A program made the position numbers and the translations under genes. A stretch of 64,000 bases of DNA from Pararhizobium qamdonense (lineage in GTDB: Bacteria; Pseudomonadota; Alphaproteobacteria; Rhizobiales; Rhizobiaceae): NCBI RefSeq assembly GCF_029277445.1, contig NZ_CP119567.1, forward strand, positions 1 to 64,000, read 5' to 3'. Numbering within the stretch: position 1 is the first letter of the stretch; each line of letters starts with the position of its first letter. Positions 45,084-52,798 of the stretch are shown in pieces. The notes below the pieces were generated by a model. The model ran no database searches. It worked only from the letters and a program-made list of their open reading frames with translations, and had not been told where the DNA came from.

Positions 45084-47432
45084 CTATTCCTGCATCTCGT
45101 TCAGCCTCTCAAGCACGATGGCGATTTCACCTTCCGGGACGCTATCACCCACAAACCAGCTCAATGTATCGTAGAAGCTGAGGAATGACCCGCGCACCTT
45201 GTCGAAAATGGCAACAGCCTCCTCGTCAGAAAGCGATAATCTTAACTTGAGGAAATCTCCCAAAACCGTTTCCGCTTCCGGATGGGCAAAGACCAGTGAC
45301 GGGGGGGATTGAGGGGAGAGTTTTTCTGGAGGAAAGATTTGGGATTTGCAGGCGATCGTTTGGCTCAGGCGCACATCGCGTGACGATGCAGCGGCCTCGA
45401 TGATGAAGGTCTCTGCATCCAGCACCCATTGCGCGCGCGCGACGTCGAAATACTGGAAATCGCGCGGCTGCAGAGTGAGTTCAACCGTTTTTGCTTCGCC
45501 TGGCTCCAGTTGCACCTTGGCAAACGCCTTCAGTTCCCGGACCGGGCGTTTCAGTCCCGGCTCGACGGGCTGTATGTAGAGCTGAACAATTTCCTTGCCG
45601 GCAACCTTCCCGGTATTGCGAATGGTGACGGTGACGGTGCAACTCCCGCCGGGTGTGATCACTTCCTTGTCGAGAGACATGGTTTCATAGGAAAACTCGG
45701 TGTAGCTCAGGCCGTGTCCGAAGGGGAAAGCCGGTGTGATGGCCTTCAGGTCGTAGTAGCGGTATCCGACGAAAATGCCTTCGCTATAGACGTGGCGCCC
45801 GTGGTCGCCGGGATAGGTGTGCCAGCCGGGGATATCCTCGATGCGGACGGGCATGCTGGCCGACAGTTTGCCGCACGGGTTCTGGTCGCCGAAAAGAACG
45901 CCGGCGATGGCCTCGCCACCGCCTTGTCCGGGGAAAAAGCAAACGAGAACCGCATCCACTTCATCAAGCCAGGGCATCTCCACCGTATCCGGTATCGACA
46001 GCACGACGATAACGCGCCGGCCGGCAGCTGCTAAGGCGCTGATGAGGTCATCATGGCCTCTCAACAGTTTCAGCGTATCGCGATCATTGCCTTCGCCGTT
46101 GCGGCTCTTGGCGTTTTCGCTGAAGATCAGGACGGCATCGCTGTCTTCAGACGCATGCAAAACTGTATTGATGGCGGATGCTATCGCTGTCGCGTCGTCA
46201 ACGTCAAACGGCATGTAACGGATGGTGCAGTGTTCGCCCGCTCTTTTGCAAATCTGCTCGAAGGGAATATCGACCCGGTAAGGATTGGTGGTCGCCGAGC
46301 CGGAGCCCTGGATGACCGGTGCGATTGCTCCATTTCCCACGACCAGGATTTGGGGTGACGCGGTCGCGTCAAACGGCAAAGCCGCGTTTTCGTTGCGCAG
46401 CAGAACGATCGATTCTGCTGCAATCTCGCGGGCGAGCGTGTGGTGATCTTCGAGATCAACCGGAATGCCCGGCCTCTCGTTCGCTTTGCAGCGCTGGACC
46501 AGCTCGAGCACCCGCACGCAGGCTGCGTCAACTGTTTCCCGGTCGACTTTGCCGGTTTCAATTGCAGCAAGAAGCTGCGCCTTGCGCGGTTTGCTTTCCG
46601 GCATGTCCAGATCAGTTCCCGCTGTGAGCGAAGCCGGCCTGTCCTTGATCGCATGCCAGTCGGAGAGAACGAGCCCGTCATAGCCCCATTCCTCGCGCAG
46701 CACCGTCGTCAACAGCCATGCGTTTTGCGTCGCATGAATGCCGTTGACCGGATTATAGGCGCTCATGACAGTCCATGGCTTGCCTTTTTCGATGGCGCGC
46801 TCGAAGCCGGCCAGGTAGATTTCGCGCAGGGCACGCTCATCGACATCGGAACTGGTCGTGGTGCGGTCGATCTCGGAATTGTTGCAGGCGAAATGTTTCA
46901 GCGATGCGCCGACGCCGTTATCCTGCAGGCCGCAGATCAAGGCTGCGGCGAGGTCGCCGTTGATGACCGGGTCCTCGGAATAATATTCATAGGCACGGCC
47001 GGCAAGCGGCGTGCGCCGCGTGTTGATCCCCGGCCCGAGCAGCAGGTGGACGCCGAAATTCTGGCACTCCGCCGCAAGGGCAGCCCCCATGCGGTAAGCT
47101 AGGTCCAGGTCCCAGGAGCAGCCGAGCAGATTGCCATTGGGAAAACAGGTGGCCGGCCGCGTCGTGCCAAACATGGTGCCTGCGTCATCAGCCTGCTGGT
47201 TGACCAGCGCCAGAAACCCTTGCAGGCTGTTGTCGTCGCTATCGCCGGCGTCGATCTGCGTGGTCGAGTATCGCACACCATAGGCGCCGTCGGTCATCAG
47301 AATGGAGGGAATACCGAGTCTTTCGATGGCAGCCGTTTTCCAAAGGCCCCGGCCGCTCAAAAGATCGGCCTTTTCCGCAGCCGTCATTTGATCGGCAAGC
47401 AATGTCAGATCGCCATGAGTGTCCTGAACCAT
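45084..47432 (-). CDS. Glycoside hydrolase family 3, beta-glucosidase-like
   Basis: The 782-residue protein has the GH3 layout: an N-terminal barrel with the catalytic nucleophile Asp258 in LVLSDWHA and the substrate-binding motif KHFACNN, a middle sandwich domain starting around ESIVLLRNENAALPF, and a C-terminal fibronectin III-like domain (VTVTIRNTGKVAGKEIVQLYI), plus about 90 further residues. Family members release terminal beta-linked glucose or other sugars from glycosides. There is no signal peptide, so it acts on imported substrates. ATG 47432 is preferred over the TTG just before it. It lies 27 bases behind the MarR gene. Confidence 0.92.
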   Translation of the reverse strand: MVQDTHGDLTLLADQMTAAEKADLLSGRGLWKTAAIERLGIPSILMTDGAYGVRYSTTQIDAGDSDDNSLQGFLALVNQQADDAGTMFGTTRPATCFPNGNLLGCSWDLDLAYRMGAALAAECQNFGVHLLLGPGINTRRTPLAGRAYEYYSEDPVINGDLAAALICGLQDNGVGASLKHFACNNSEIDRTTTSSDVDERALREIYLAGFERAIEKGKPWTVMSAYNPVNGIHATQNAWLLTTVLREEWGYDGLVLSDWHAIKDRPASLTAGTDLDMPESKPRKAQLLAAIETGKVDRETVDAACVRVLELVQRCKANERPGIPVDLEDHHTLAREIAAESIVLLRNENAALPFDATASPQILVVGNGAIAPVIQGSGSATTNPYRVDIPFEQICKRAGEHCTIRYMPFDVDDATAIASAINTVLHASEDSDAVLIFSENAKSRNGEGNDRDTLKLLRGHDDLISALAAAGRRVIVVLSIPDTVEMPWLDEVDAVLVCFFPGQGGGEAIAGVLFGDQNPCGKLSASMPVRIEDIPGWHTYPGDHGRHVYSEGIFVGYRYYDLKAITPAFPFGHGLSYTEFSYETMSLDKEVITPGGSCTVTVTIRNTGKVAGKEIVQLYIQPVEPGLKRPVRELKAFAKVQLEPGEAKTVELTLQPRDFQYFDVARAQWVLDAETFIIEAAASSRDVRLSQTIACKSQIFPPEKLSPQSPPSLVFAHPEAETVLGDFLKLRLSLSDEEAVAIFDKVRGSFLSFYDTLSWFVGDSVPEGEIAIVLERLNEMQE

Positions 47433-47459
47433 CAAAGTCTCTTCAAATTCTGGCTGAGA

Positions 47460-47948
47460 TCAACAGATCTTCTGAAGCAGTTCCATCAGCATCATCCGTT
47501 CTGCCGGTGTGAGCGTGCTCAGAGTCTCCTGCGAAATTTCCAAGGCAATCGAAAGATTGCGATCAACCGTTGCATCGCCTTCCGCCGTCAGTGTCAAAAC
47601 CAGCCGGCGTGCGTCTGCCGGATCCGGTTCGGTGTGGACGAGACCGCGCTTGACGAGGCGATCGACGACGCCCTTGATCGTCGCCATGTCCATCGCCGTT
47701 TCGCGCCCCAGGTTGCCTTGCGAACATGGCTGCAAATCCTTGAGCTTCACGAGCGCTGCCCATTGGGTGGTCGTCAGCTTTTCCGAAATCAGGCTGGCAA
47801 AGATGGCGACATGGCGCTGGTTGGCCTGGCGCAGATAAAAACCGATCTGTTCACCGAGCGTATAGTGCGTCTGGCCGCCGTTCATCTGCGCGCTTGATGG
47901 CGGCGCACTGGCTGGCAAACCAGACTTGTCTTTTAACGGAACATCCAT
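47460..47948 (-). CDS. MarR-family transcriptional regulator
   Basis: The 162-residue protein shows a MarR winged helix: dimerisation helix GEQIGFYLRQANQRH, then LTTTQWAALVKL, recognition region MDMATIKGVVDRLVKRGLV and the wing TEPDPADARRLVLTLT. Such proteins usually repress nearby genes and respond to aromatic or phenolic ligands. It lies between the cysteine hydrolase and GH3 genes on the same strand. Candidate palindromic sites TTTGTGTACAAA and TTTGTATACAAA lie upstream of the transporter operon, but linking them to this protein is speculative. A NicR-like role in nicotinate control cannot be excluded. Confidence 0.87.
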   Translation of the reverse strand: MDVPLKDKSGLPASAPPSSAQMNGGQTHYTLGEQIGFYLRQANQRHVAIFASLISEKLTTTQWAALVKLKDLQPCSQGNLGRETAMDMATIKGVVDRLVKRGLVHTEPDPADARRLVLTLTAEGDATVDRNLSIALEISQETLSTLTPAERMMLMELLQKIC

Positions 47949-47999
47949 CCGGATCCCTCAATCATGCTGCGCTACGAAGTCCGTGGGCCGTGTCTCAAG

Positions 48000-48596
48000 T
48001 CATGCCTGCCATAGCTTTAGAATAGCGTCCGTCGATAAAACTTCGACCTGATCCGAGAGCCTGGGGACGAGCGTCTCCAAAACGGCGTTATGCGCCTGCA
48101 CATTGCTGCTGGCCAGGGCATCGGCGGCGAGTATGACGCGGTAGCCCGCATCGACCGCATCCAGCACACTGGCATAGACGCAGACATCGGTCTCCACGCC
48201 GGAGAAAATCAGCGTATCGATGCCTGCGGCCTGCAGCCGTTCGGAAAACCCTTTTGAGCCGAAAATCGAGTAGGTTTCCTTATCGACGACGGAGCGGTCA
48301 TCCGCGATCGCCACCAGCGGCGCGACGAGACCGAGCATGGCCGGATCGATCGCATCGAGCGTAACGGACGACCATCGCCTGTAATAGGTTTTCCACGCGC
48401 CTTTTGCAGCATCGGCATTTTGGGGAACGACGAAGCGTGCGAACAGCGTATCCGAGGGCCGGGCTCTCGAAAGTTTCAGGACGTTCGGAAGAATGACGGC
48501 AATCGCCGGTGTGTGCCATTCGGTTTCTTCGGCAAAGAGGCGTTGCATATCGATGACGAGATGCAAGGTATTTTTTGAGAACGGGACCGTTTCCAT
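48000..48596 (-). CDS. Isochorismatase-family cysteine hydrolase
   Basis: The 198-residue protein shows the catalytic triad of the family: Asp16 in HLVIDMQRLF, Lys106 in VDKETYSIF and Cys139 in FSGVETDVCVYAS. Members hydrolyse amides, carbamates or N-carbamoyl compounds, or isochorismate. ATG at 48596 overlaps the end of the ATPase gene region, so it belongs to the transporter operon and may process the imported substrate. The nicotinate-pathway maleamate amidase is in the same superfamily, but this position and partner set argue for another role. Confidence 0.85.
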   Translation of the reverse strand: METVPFSKNTLHLVIDMQRLFAEETEWHTPAIAVILPNVLKLSRARPSDTLFARFVVPQNADAAKGAWKTYYRRWSSVTLDAIDPAMLGLVAPLVAIADDRSVVDKETYSIFGSKGFSERLQAAGIDTLIFSGVETDVCVYASVLDAVDAGYRVILAADALASSNVQAHNAVLETLVPRLSDQVEVLSTDAILKLWQA

Positions 48597-48598
48597 GA

Positions 48599-49648
48599 TC
48601 AATCCGCGACTGCGACAGTGTGGTCGGCAGCCCAGCTCAGGGTAATGTCGTCGCCTTCGCTGAGCACGGTGCCGTCGCGGTTCTGCGCAAACAGCTTGAG
48701 CGGCAGGCCATCGGCCGTTTCCAGATGATAGGAGAGCACCGGGCCCGCATAGATGACGGTGGTGATGCGCGCCTTCATGGTGTTTTCACCGGCCTGACCC
48801 GGCGAGATCGACATCTTCTCCGGGCGTATGGCAAGCGTCACGGTGGAACCCGCCGATGGCAGGGGGCTCGTGCTTTTGACCAGAGAGCCGTCCGCCAGGC
48901 GAACGGCGCCGTTTTCGACGGTTCCGCTGAGGAAATTGGAATCGCCGAGGAATTCGGCGGCAAAGCGGGTCAGCGGCTTTTCATAGACCGTTTCCGGTTC
49001 GCCGATCTGGACGATGCGGCCCTTGTCGAGAATGGCGACCTTGTCCGACAGCGTCAGGGCTTCTTCCTGATCGTGCGTGACGAAAATGGTCGTCAAGCCA
49101 CTCTCGCGCTGGATGCGCAGGAGTTCCACCTGCATTTCCTGGCGCAGTCTCCGGTCCAGTGCCGATAGCGGTTCGTCGAGCAGGAGCACGCTCGGCTTGA
49201 TGACGATGGCGCGCGCCAGGGCGACGCGCTGCTGTTGGCCGCCGGACAGCTGCTTGGGCGTGCGGTCGCCGAAGCCGGGGAGGCGTACCATCTCCAGGGC
49301 ACGGTCGACTTCCTTGCGGGCGGCTGCTCCCTTGATGCCGCGCCGCTCCAGGCCGAAGGCAACATTCTGGGCGATCGTCATATGCGGAAACAGGGCGTAG
49401 GACTGGAACATCATGCCGATATTGCGGCCCCAGACCGGGACATCGGTGACATCCTTATTGCCGATCATCACCACGCCGTGGTCCGGCTTGATGAAGCCCG
49501 CAATGATGCGCAGCAGCGTAGTCTTGCCCGAGCCCGATGGTCCAAGAAGGCTGGTGAAGGAGCCTTCGGTGAACTCGGTGGTGATATCGGCGAGAACCGG
49601 TGTGGTGCCATAGGTCTTGGCGACGGAATCGACTTTAACGTTTGTCAC
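48599..49648 (-). CDS. ABC transporter ATP-binding protein (PotA/PotG type)
   Basis: The 349-residue ATPase has Walker A GPSGSGKTT, signature LSGGQQQRVALARAI, Walker B VLLLDEP, H-loop IFVTHDQEEAL and a C-terminal TOBE domain (TLAIRPEKMSI). It fits the polyamine/opine/spermidine-type importers. The start is GTG at 49648, six bases after GGAG and overlapping the permease stop; a longer frame from 49678 lacks support. It energises the two permeases encoded upstream. Confidence 0.9.
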   Translation of the reverse strand: MTNVKVDSVAKTYGTTPVLADITTEFTEGSFTSLLGPSGSGKTTLLRIIAGFIKPDHGVVMIGNKDVTDVPVWGRNIGMMFQSYALFPHMTIAQNVAFGLERRGIKGAAARKEVDRALEMVRLPGFGDRTPKQLSGGQQQRVALARAIVIKPSVLLLDEPLSALDRRLRQEMQVELLRIQRESGLTTIFVTHDQEEALTLSDKVAILDKGRIVQIGEPETVYEKPLTRFAAEFLGDSNFLSGTVENGAVRLADGSLVKSTSPLPSAGSTVTLAIRPEKMSISPGQAGENTMKARITTVIYAGPVLSYHLETADGLPLKLFAQNRDGTVLSEGDDITLSWAADHTVAVAD

Positions 49649-50414
49649 TTGTGTCTCCGGGCTTGGCGAAGCGCGCAAAAATCAGGATGACGGTCATGGA
49701 GCCGAGCAGAAGCACGGTCGAGATCGCATTGATTTCAGGGGTGAAGCCCTTGCGGATCGAGGAATAGATCTGCACCGGCAGCGTCGTGTAGCCGGGCGTT
49801 GCGAGAAAGTAGGAAATCACGAACTGATCGAGCGAAACCGCAAAGGCAAACAGTGCCGCACCCAGAATGCTGGGATAGAGCAACGGCAGCGTCACGGAGA
49901 AGAAGGCATGGACCGGCGTCGAGCCTAAGCTCATGGCGGCTTCTTCAAGATCGGCACGGATCGTCTTGAAGCCCGTGCCGACAACGAGGACGACATAGGG
50001 GATGGCCAGTGCGACATGGCCGATCAACAGCGCATGCATGCCACGGCCGATCCCGCTCCAGTAAAAGAAGATCAGCATTGCAGTGCCGGTGATCAGCCAG
50101 GGAATGGCGATCGGCGGGAGCAGCATCAGTTGCAGCAGGCTCTTGCCGCGAAAGGTGCGCCGCGACAGCGCCACCGATGCCATCGTTCCCAGCGCCGTTG
50201 CCAGAACGGCGGTGATGGTGGCGATGACGATACTGTTGAAGCCCGCCTTCAGAAGAACCGTATTGCTCCAGAGCGCTTCATACCATTGGGTCGAAAACGA
50301 AAAGGGCAGCTCATAGAGCAGTGAGGCGTTGAAGCCCATTGCCATCATCACGAGGATGGGGGTGTAGAGAAAAACCAGGATGGCGATGAGATAGAAGCGG
50401 CCAAGCGATGTCAT
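49635..50414 (-). CDS. ABC transporter permease (PotC/PotI type)
   Basis: The 259-residue membrane protein has six hydrophobic segments beginning FYLIAILVFLYTPILVMMAM and the EAA loop LEEAAMSLGSTPVHAFFSVTLPLL. ATG at 50414 is chosen because the extra N-terminal 21 residues of the longer frame overlap the preceding gene and are not hydrophobic. It forms the channel with the product of the gene at 50425-51339. The substrate class is probably a polyamine-like or other small cationic compound, from the transporter family alone. Confidence 0.88.
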   Translation of the reverse strand: MTSLGRFYLIAILVFLYTPILVMMAMGFNASLLYELPFSFSTQWYEALWSNTVLLKAGFNSIVIATITAVLATALGTMASVALSRRTFRGKSLLQLMLLPPIAIPWLITGTAMLIFFYWSGIGRGMHALLIGHVALAIPYVVLVVGTGFKTIRADLEEAAMSLGSTPVHAFFSVTLPLLYPSILGAALFAFAVSLDQFVISYFLATPGYTTLPVQIYSSIRKGFTPEINAISTVLLLGSMTVILIFARFAKPGDTSDKR

Positions 50415-50424
50415 CAGCGTCTCC

Positions 50425-51339
50425 TCACAGTGCCGTGCCACGGCGCAGGACGCCGGAGAAGGTTGCGAAAATGGCAAGCACCACGGCGAGCAGCGTGAAC
50501 GACAGGGATGCGCCGAGCGGCCAGTTGAAGGCCTGCGTGAACTGATCCTCGATTACCGTCCCCATGGTCACGCCGACGCGGCCGCCGAGAATACGGGGCT
50601 CCATGAACGAGCCGATCACCGGGATGAAGGTCAGCACGGCGCCGGAAATCAGGCCGGGAGCTGCCAGAGGCAGAAGTATCTTGAAAAGGATGGTCCACCA
50701 GCGCGCGCCAAGGCTTGCGGCTGCCGCGATGATCGCGTCATCAATCGTCGAAAGCGCGATATAACAGGTCAGGATCATATAGGGCAGGTAGCCGTGAACA
50801 AGGCCGACGACGATGGCATAGCGCGTGTAAAGGAAACCGATCGATCCGGCTTCAGGCGCCACCATGTGCAAAAGGCTGTCCAGAAAGCCGTTTTCGCGAA
50901 GCACCATCGTCCAGGAAAAGACGCGGACCAGACCGTTGGTCCAAAACGGCAGGAGAATCAGGATCAGCAGCATTTCGCGCGTCTTGCCGAAGGTCGAGCG
51001 CACCAGCGCAACGGCGGCGAGAAAGCCGAGAATGGCGCAAAACAGCGTCGTCCAGAAGCCGATCAAAAGCGACGTGATGCCGATCCCGACCAGATAGGGC
51101 TGATCGATGAAGGCCCGGTACTGCTTGAACGTGAATACGATCGGCGCCTTGCCCATCGGCGTTGCCGACAAAAAGCTGAAGGCGAACATCGTCAAGAGAG
51201 GCAGAAAAACCGCAATCGTGAGCCAGCCATAGGTCGGCATGAGCAGGGCCGTCGTCGAGACCCATGACGGGAGCGAGCGCTGGCTGCGCGGACCCGAAGG
51301 TCCGCGCGCTGACGCCAATGTCAGCTGATCATTCTGCAT
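50425..51339 (-). CDS. ABC transporter permease (PotB/PotH type)
   Basis: The 304-residue membrane protein has a hydrophilic N-terminus (residues 1-30), six hydrophobic segments and the EAA loop variant IIAAAASLGARWWTILFKILLP. Its start overlaps the stop of the substrate-binding protein gene by about ten bases, and it is followed ten bases later by the second permease. It belongs to the spermidine/putrescine family of permeases. Confidence 0.88.
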   Translation of the reverse strand: MQNDQLTLASARGPSGPRSQRSLPSWVSTTALLMPTYGWLTIAVFLPLLTMFAFSFLSATPMGKAPIVFTFKQYRAFIDQPYLVGIGITSLLIGFWTTLFCAILGFLAAVALVRSTFGKTREMLLILILLPFWTNGLVRVFSWTMVLRENGFLDSLLHMVAPEAGSIGFLYTRYAIVVGLVHGYLPYMILTCYIALSTIDDAIIAAAASLGARWWTILFKILLPLAAPGLISGAVLTFIPVIGSFMEPRILGGRVGVTMGTVIEDQFTQAFNWPLGASLSFTLLAVVLAIFATFSGVLRRGTAL

Positions 51340-52408
51340 AGAAAGCCTTCACTTCCTGCCAGACATTGTTGAAGGCTTCGCGGCGGTCATCCGGAATTCC
51401 TGATACGATGCCCATCGTCTTCAGATATTCCGGCTTGTGCACCTGGCGGCTGAGGTCGTCAGCGGGAAGGGCTTCCAGAGCAGCCGAGTTGGAAGACGCC
51501 GGAGCGCCGACCTTGGTTGCCCATTCGACGTAGAATGCCGGATCGATCATCCAGTTGGCGAAGGCAAGCGCGCCCTCGGCGTTCGGAGCCGATACCGGAA
51601 TGCCGAGACCATCGACCCAACCGATGCCGCCTTCTTTTGGAACGACGAAGGTGACCGGCAGCTTCGAATTGCGCTTGGAACGAACGGAACCACCGGACCA
51701 GAACAGCGACAGGTCGAATTCCTTGGCTGCAAAAGACTTGTTCCACTGATCTTCCGTCGACCATAGAAGCTTTACGTTCGGTTTGATCGACTTCAGCGCT
51801 GCAGTCACAGCGGCCAGATCTTTCGGATCGTTGATGTCCTGTCCGCTCATCAGGGCGCCAACGCCGACATTGATGATCGCGTCGTCGTCCATGGCGACAC
51901 GGCCCTTGTACGCCGGATCGGCCAGAGCGGCATAGCTATCGGGAACAGGCATGCCCTCGCGAATGGCAAGCGACGTCATGCCCCAGACCCAGGGAACCGC
52001 ATAGCCCTTGCCGTCCTTGCTGAAGTTCGGATTGGACAGGAGGTTGTCATCGACGGTCTTGGCGTTCGGGACCTTGGTGAAATCGATCGGCTGGAGCAGA
52101 TCTTCGGCGACGGCCTGTGCACAGCGGGCCGCATTCAGAACGACCAGATCATAAGTGCCTGGATTGGTGCGCAGCTTTGTCAGCATTTCCGATTCGGAGC
52201 TGTAATAATCGTGCACGACTTCAATGCCCGTCTTTTCGGTGAAAGCCTTGAGGGACCAGGCTTCGTCGGTGCCGTATCCCTGCCAGTTCAGGACCGTGAT
52301 GGTGCCGGCCGCAAAGGCCTTGCCCGGCAGGCTGGAAAAGCCGACGCCCGCTAAAAGCAGCGCTGTGGTCATCAGTTTCAAAGTATTGCGTCTAGTGATC
52401 TCTGTCAT
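51329..52408 (-). CDS. Periplasmic substrate-binding protein (PotD/PotF type)
   Basis: The 359-residue protein has an N-terminal export signal with a double arginine (TRRNTLKLMTTALLLAGVGF, ending AFA) and a PotD-like domain (ITVLNWQGYGTDEAWSLKAF; YDLVVLNAARCAQAVAEDLL; WVWGMTSLAIREGMPV). ATG 52408 gives this signal directly. It is the first gene of a transporter operon that also encodes an ATPase, two permeases and a cysteine hydrolase. Polyamines are the best-known ligands, but many rhizobial members bind other amines or opines. Confidence 0.88.
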   Translation of the reverse strand: MTEITRRNTLKLMTTALLLAGVGFSSLPGKAFAAGTITVLNWQGYGTDEAWSLKAFTEKTGIEVVHDYYSSESEMLTKLRTNPGTYDLVVLNAARCAQAVAEDLLQPIDFTKVPNAKTVDDNLLSNPNFSKDGKGYAVPWVWGMTSLAIREGMPVPDSYAALADPAYKGRVAMDDDAIINVGVGALMSGQDINDPKDLAAVTAALKSIKPNVKLLWSTEDQWNKSFAAKEFDLSLFWSGGSVRSKRNSKLPVTFVVPKEGGIGWVDGLGIPVSAPNAEGALAFANWMIDPAFYVEWATKVGAPASSNSAALEALPADDLSRQVHKPEYLKTMGIVSGIPDDRREAFNNVWQEVKAFYAE

Positions 52409-52442
52409 TTTTGGCACCCCTCTTGAAAATACACAGTTGCAC

Positions 52443-52559
52443 GTGATCGTGACCGCAGTCATCGATCTCAACGGGATCGGCAGAGCCGAAGCGTCAGCGC
52501 GAAAAACGCGCCATAATAGTTTGTGTACAAAGTAAAATCAGGGAAGTGATCGTGACCGC
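52443..52559. repeat. 14-bp direct repeat in the transporter promoter region
   Basis: GTGATCGTGACCGC occurs at 52443-52456 and again at 52546-52559, 103 bases apart in the same orientation, flanking the palindrome at 52520-52531. It could be a paired regulator site. Confidence 0.55.
52520..52531. promoter_or_regulatory. Candidate operator 1 of the PotFGHI-like operon
   Basis: TTTGTGTACAAA, a palindrome with one central mismatch, lies 112 bases upstream of the binding-protein start. It shares its arms with the site at 52733-52744. Confidence 0.55.
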
Positions 52560-52732
52560 GATGTCGATTTTCAGCGCAAGACAAGGCCTGTCCCGAACAA
52601 GAGCGGAACAAAACATCCGAGCCAACAATGCATTTCAAGTCGCGATGCGGGACCTGTGCGGAAAACTTGGGTTTTCCAATTCAGTCCTCAGTTCAAACCC
52701 TCTGATCTTAACGTCAGTCTTTTCATTTTTTA

Positions 52733-52744
52733 TTTGTATACAAA
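52733..52744. promoter_or_regulatory. Candidate operator 2 of the PotFGHI-like operon
   Basis: TTTGTATACAAA is a perfect 12-bp palindrome in an A+T-rich stretch, 213 bases from the first copy. Both lie in the 390-base gap between the binding-protein start and the stop of the upstream glycoside hydrolase gene. This spacing would allow looping by one dimeric or tetrameric repressor. Apart from these sites and the direct repeat the gap holds no gene I can support. Confidence 0.55.
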
Positions 52745-52798
52745 CTATTATGGATGAATCTTTTTCTGTCAAGGTCTTCTTAGTGTCATCGAAGCATC

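Noticed and set aside
48000..48596. Possible NicF (maleamate amidohydrolase) identity of the cysteine hydrolase
   Set aside because: Same superfamily, but it is embedded in an ABC transporter operon about 14 kb from nicC; the rest of the nic pathway is more likely to lie beyond 64000.
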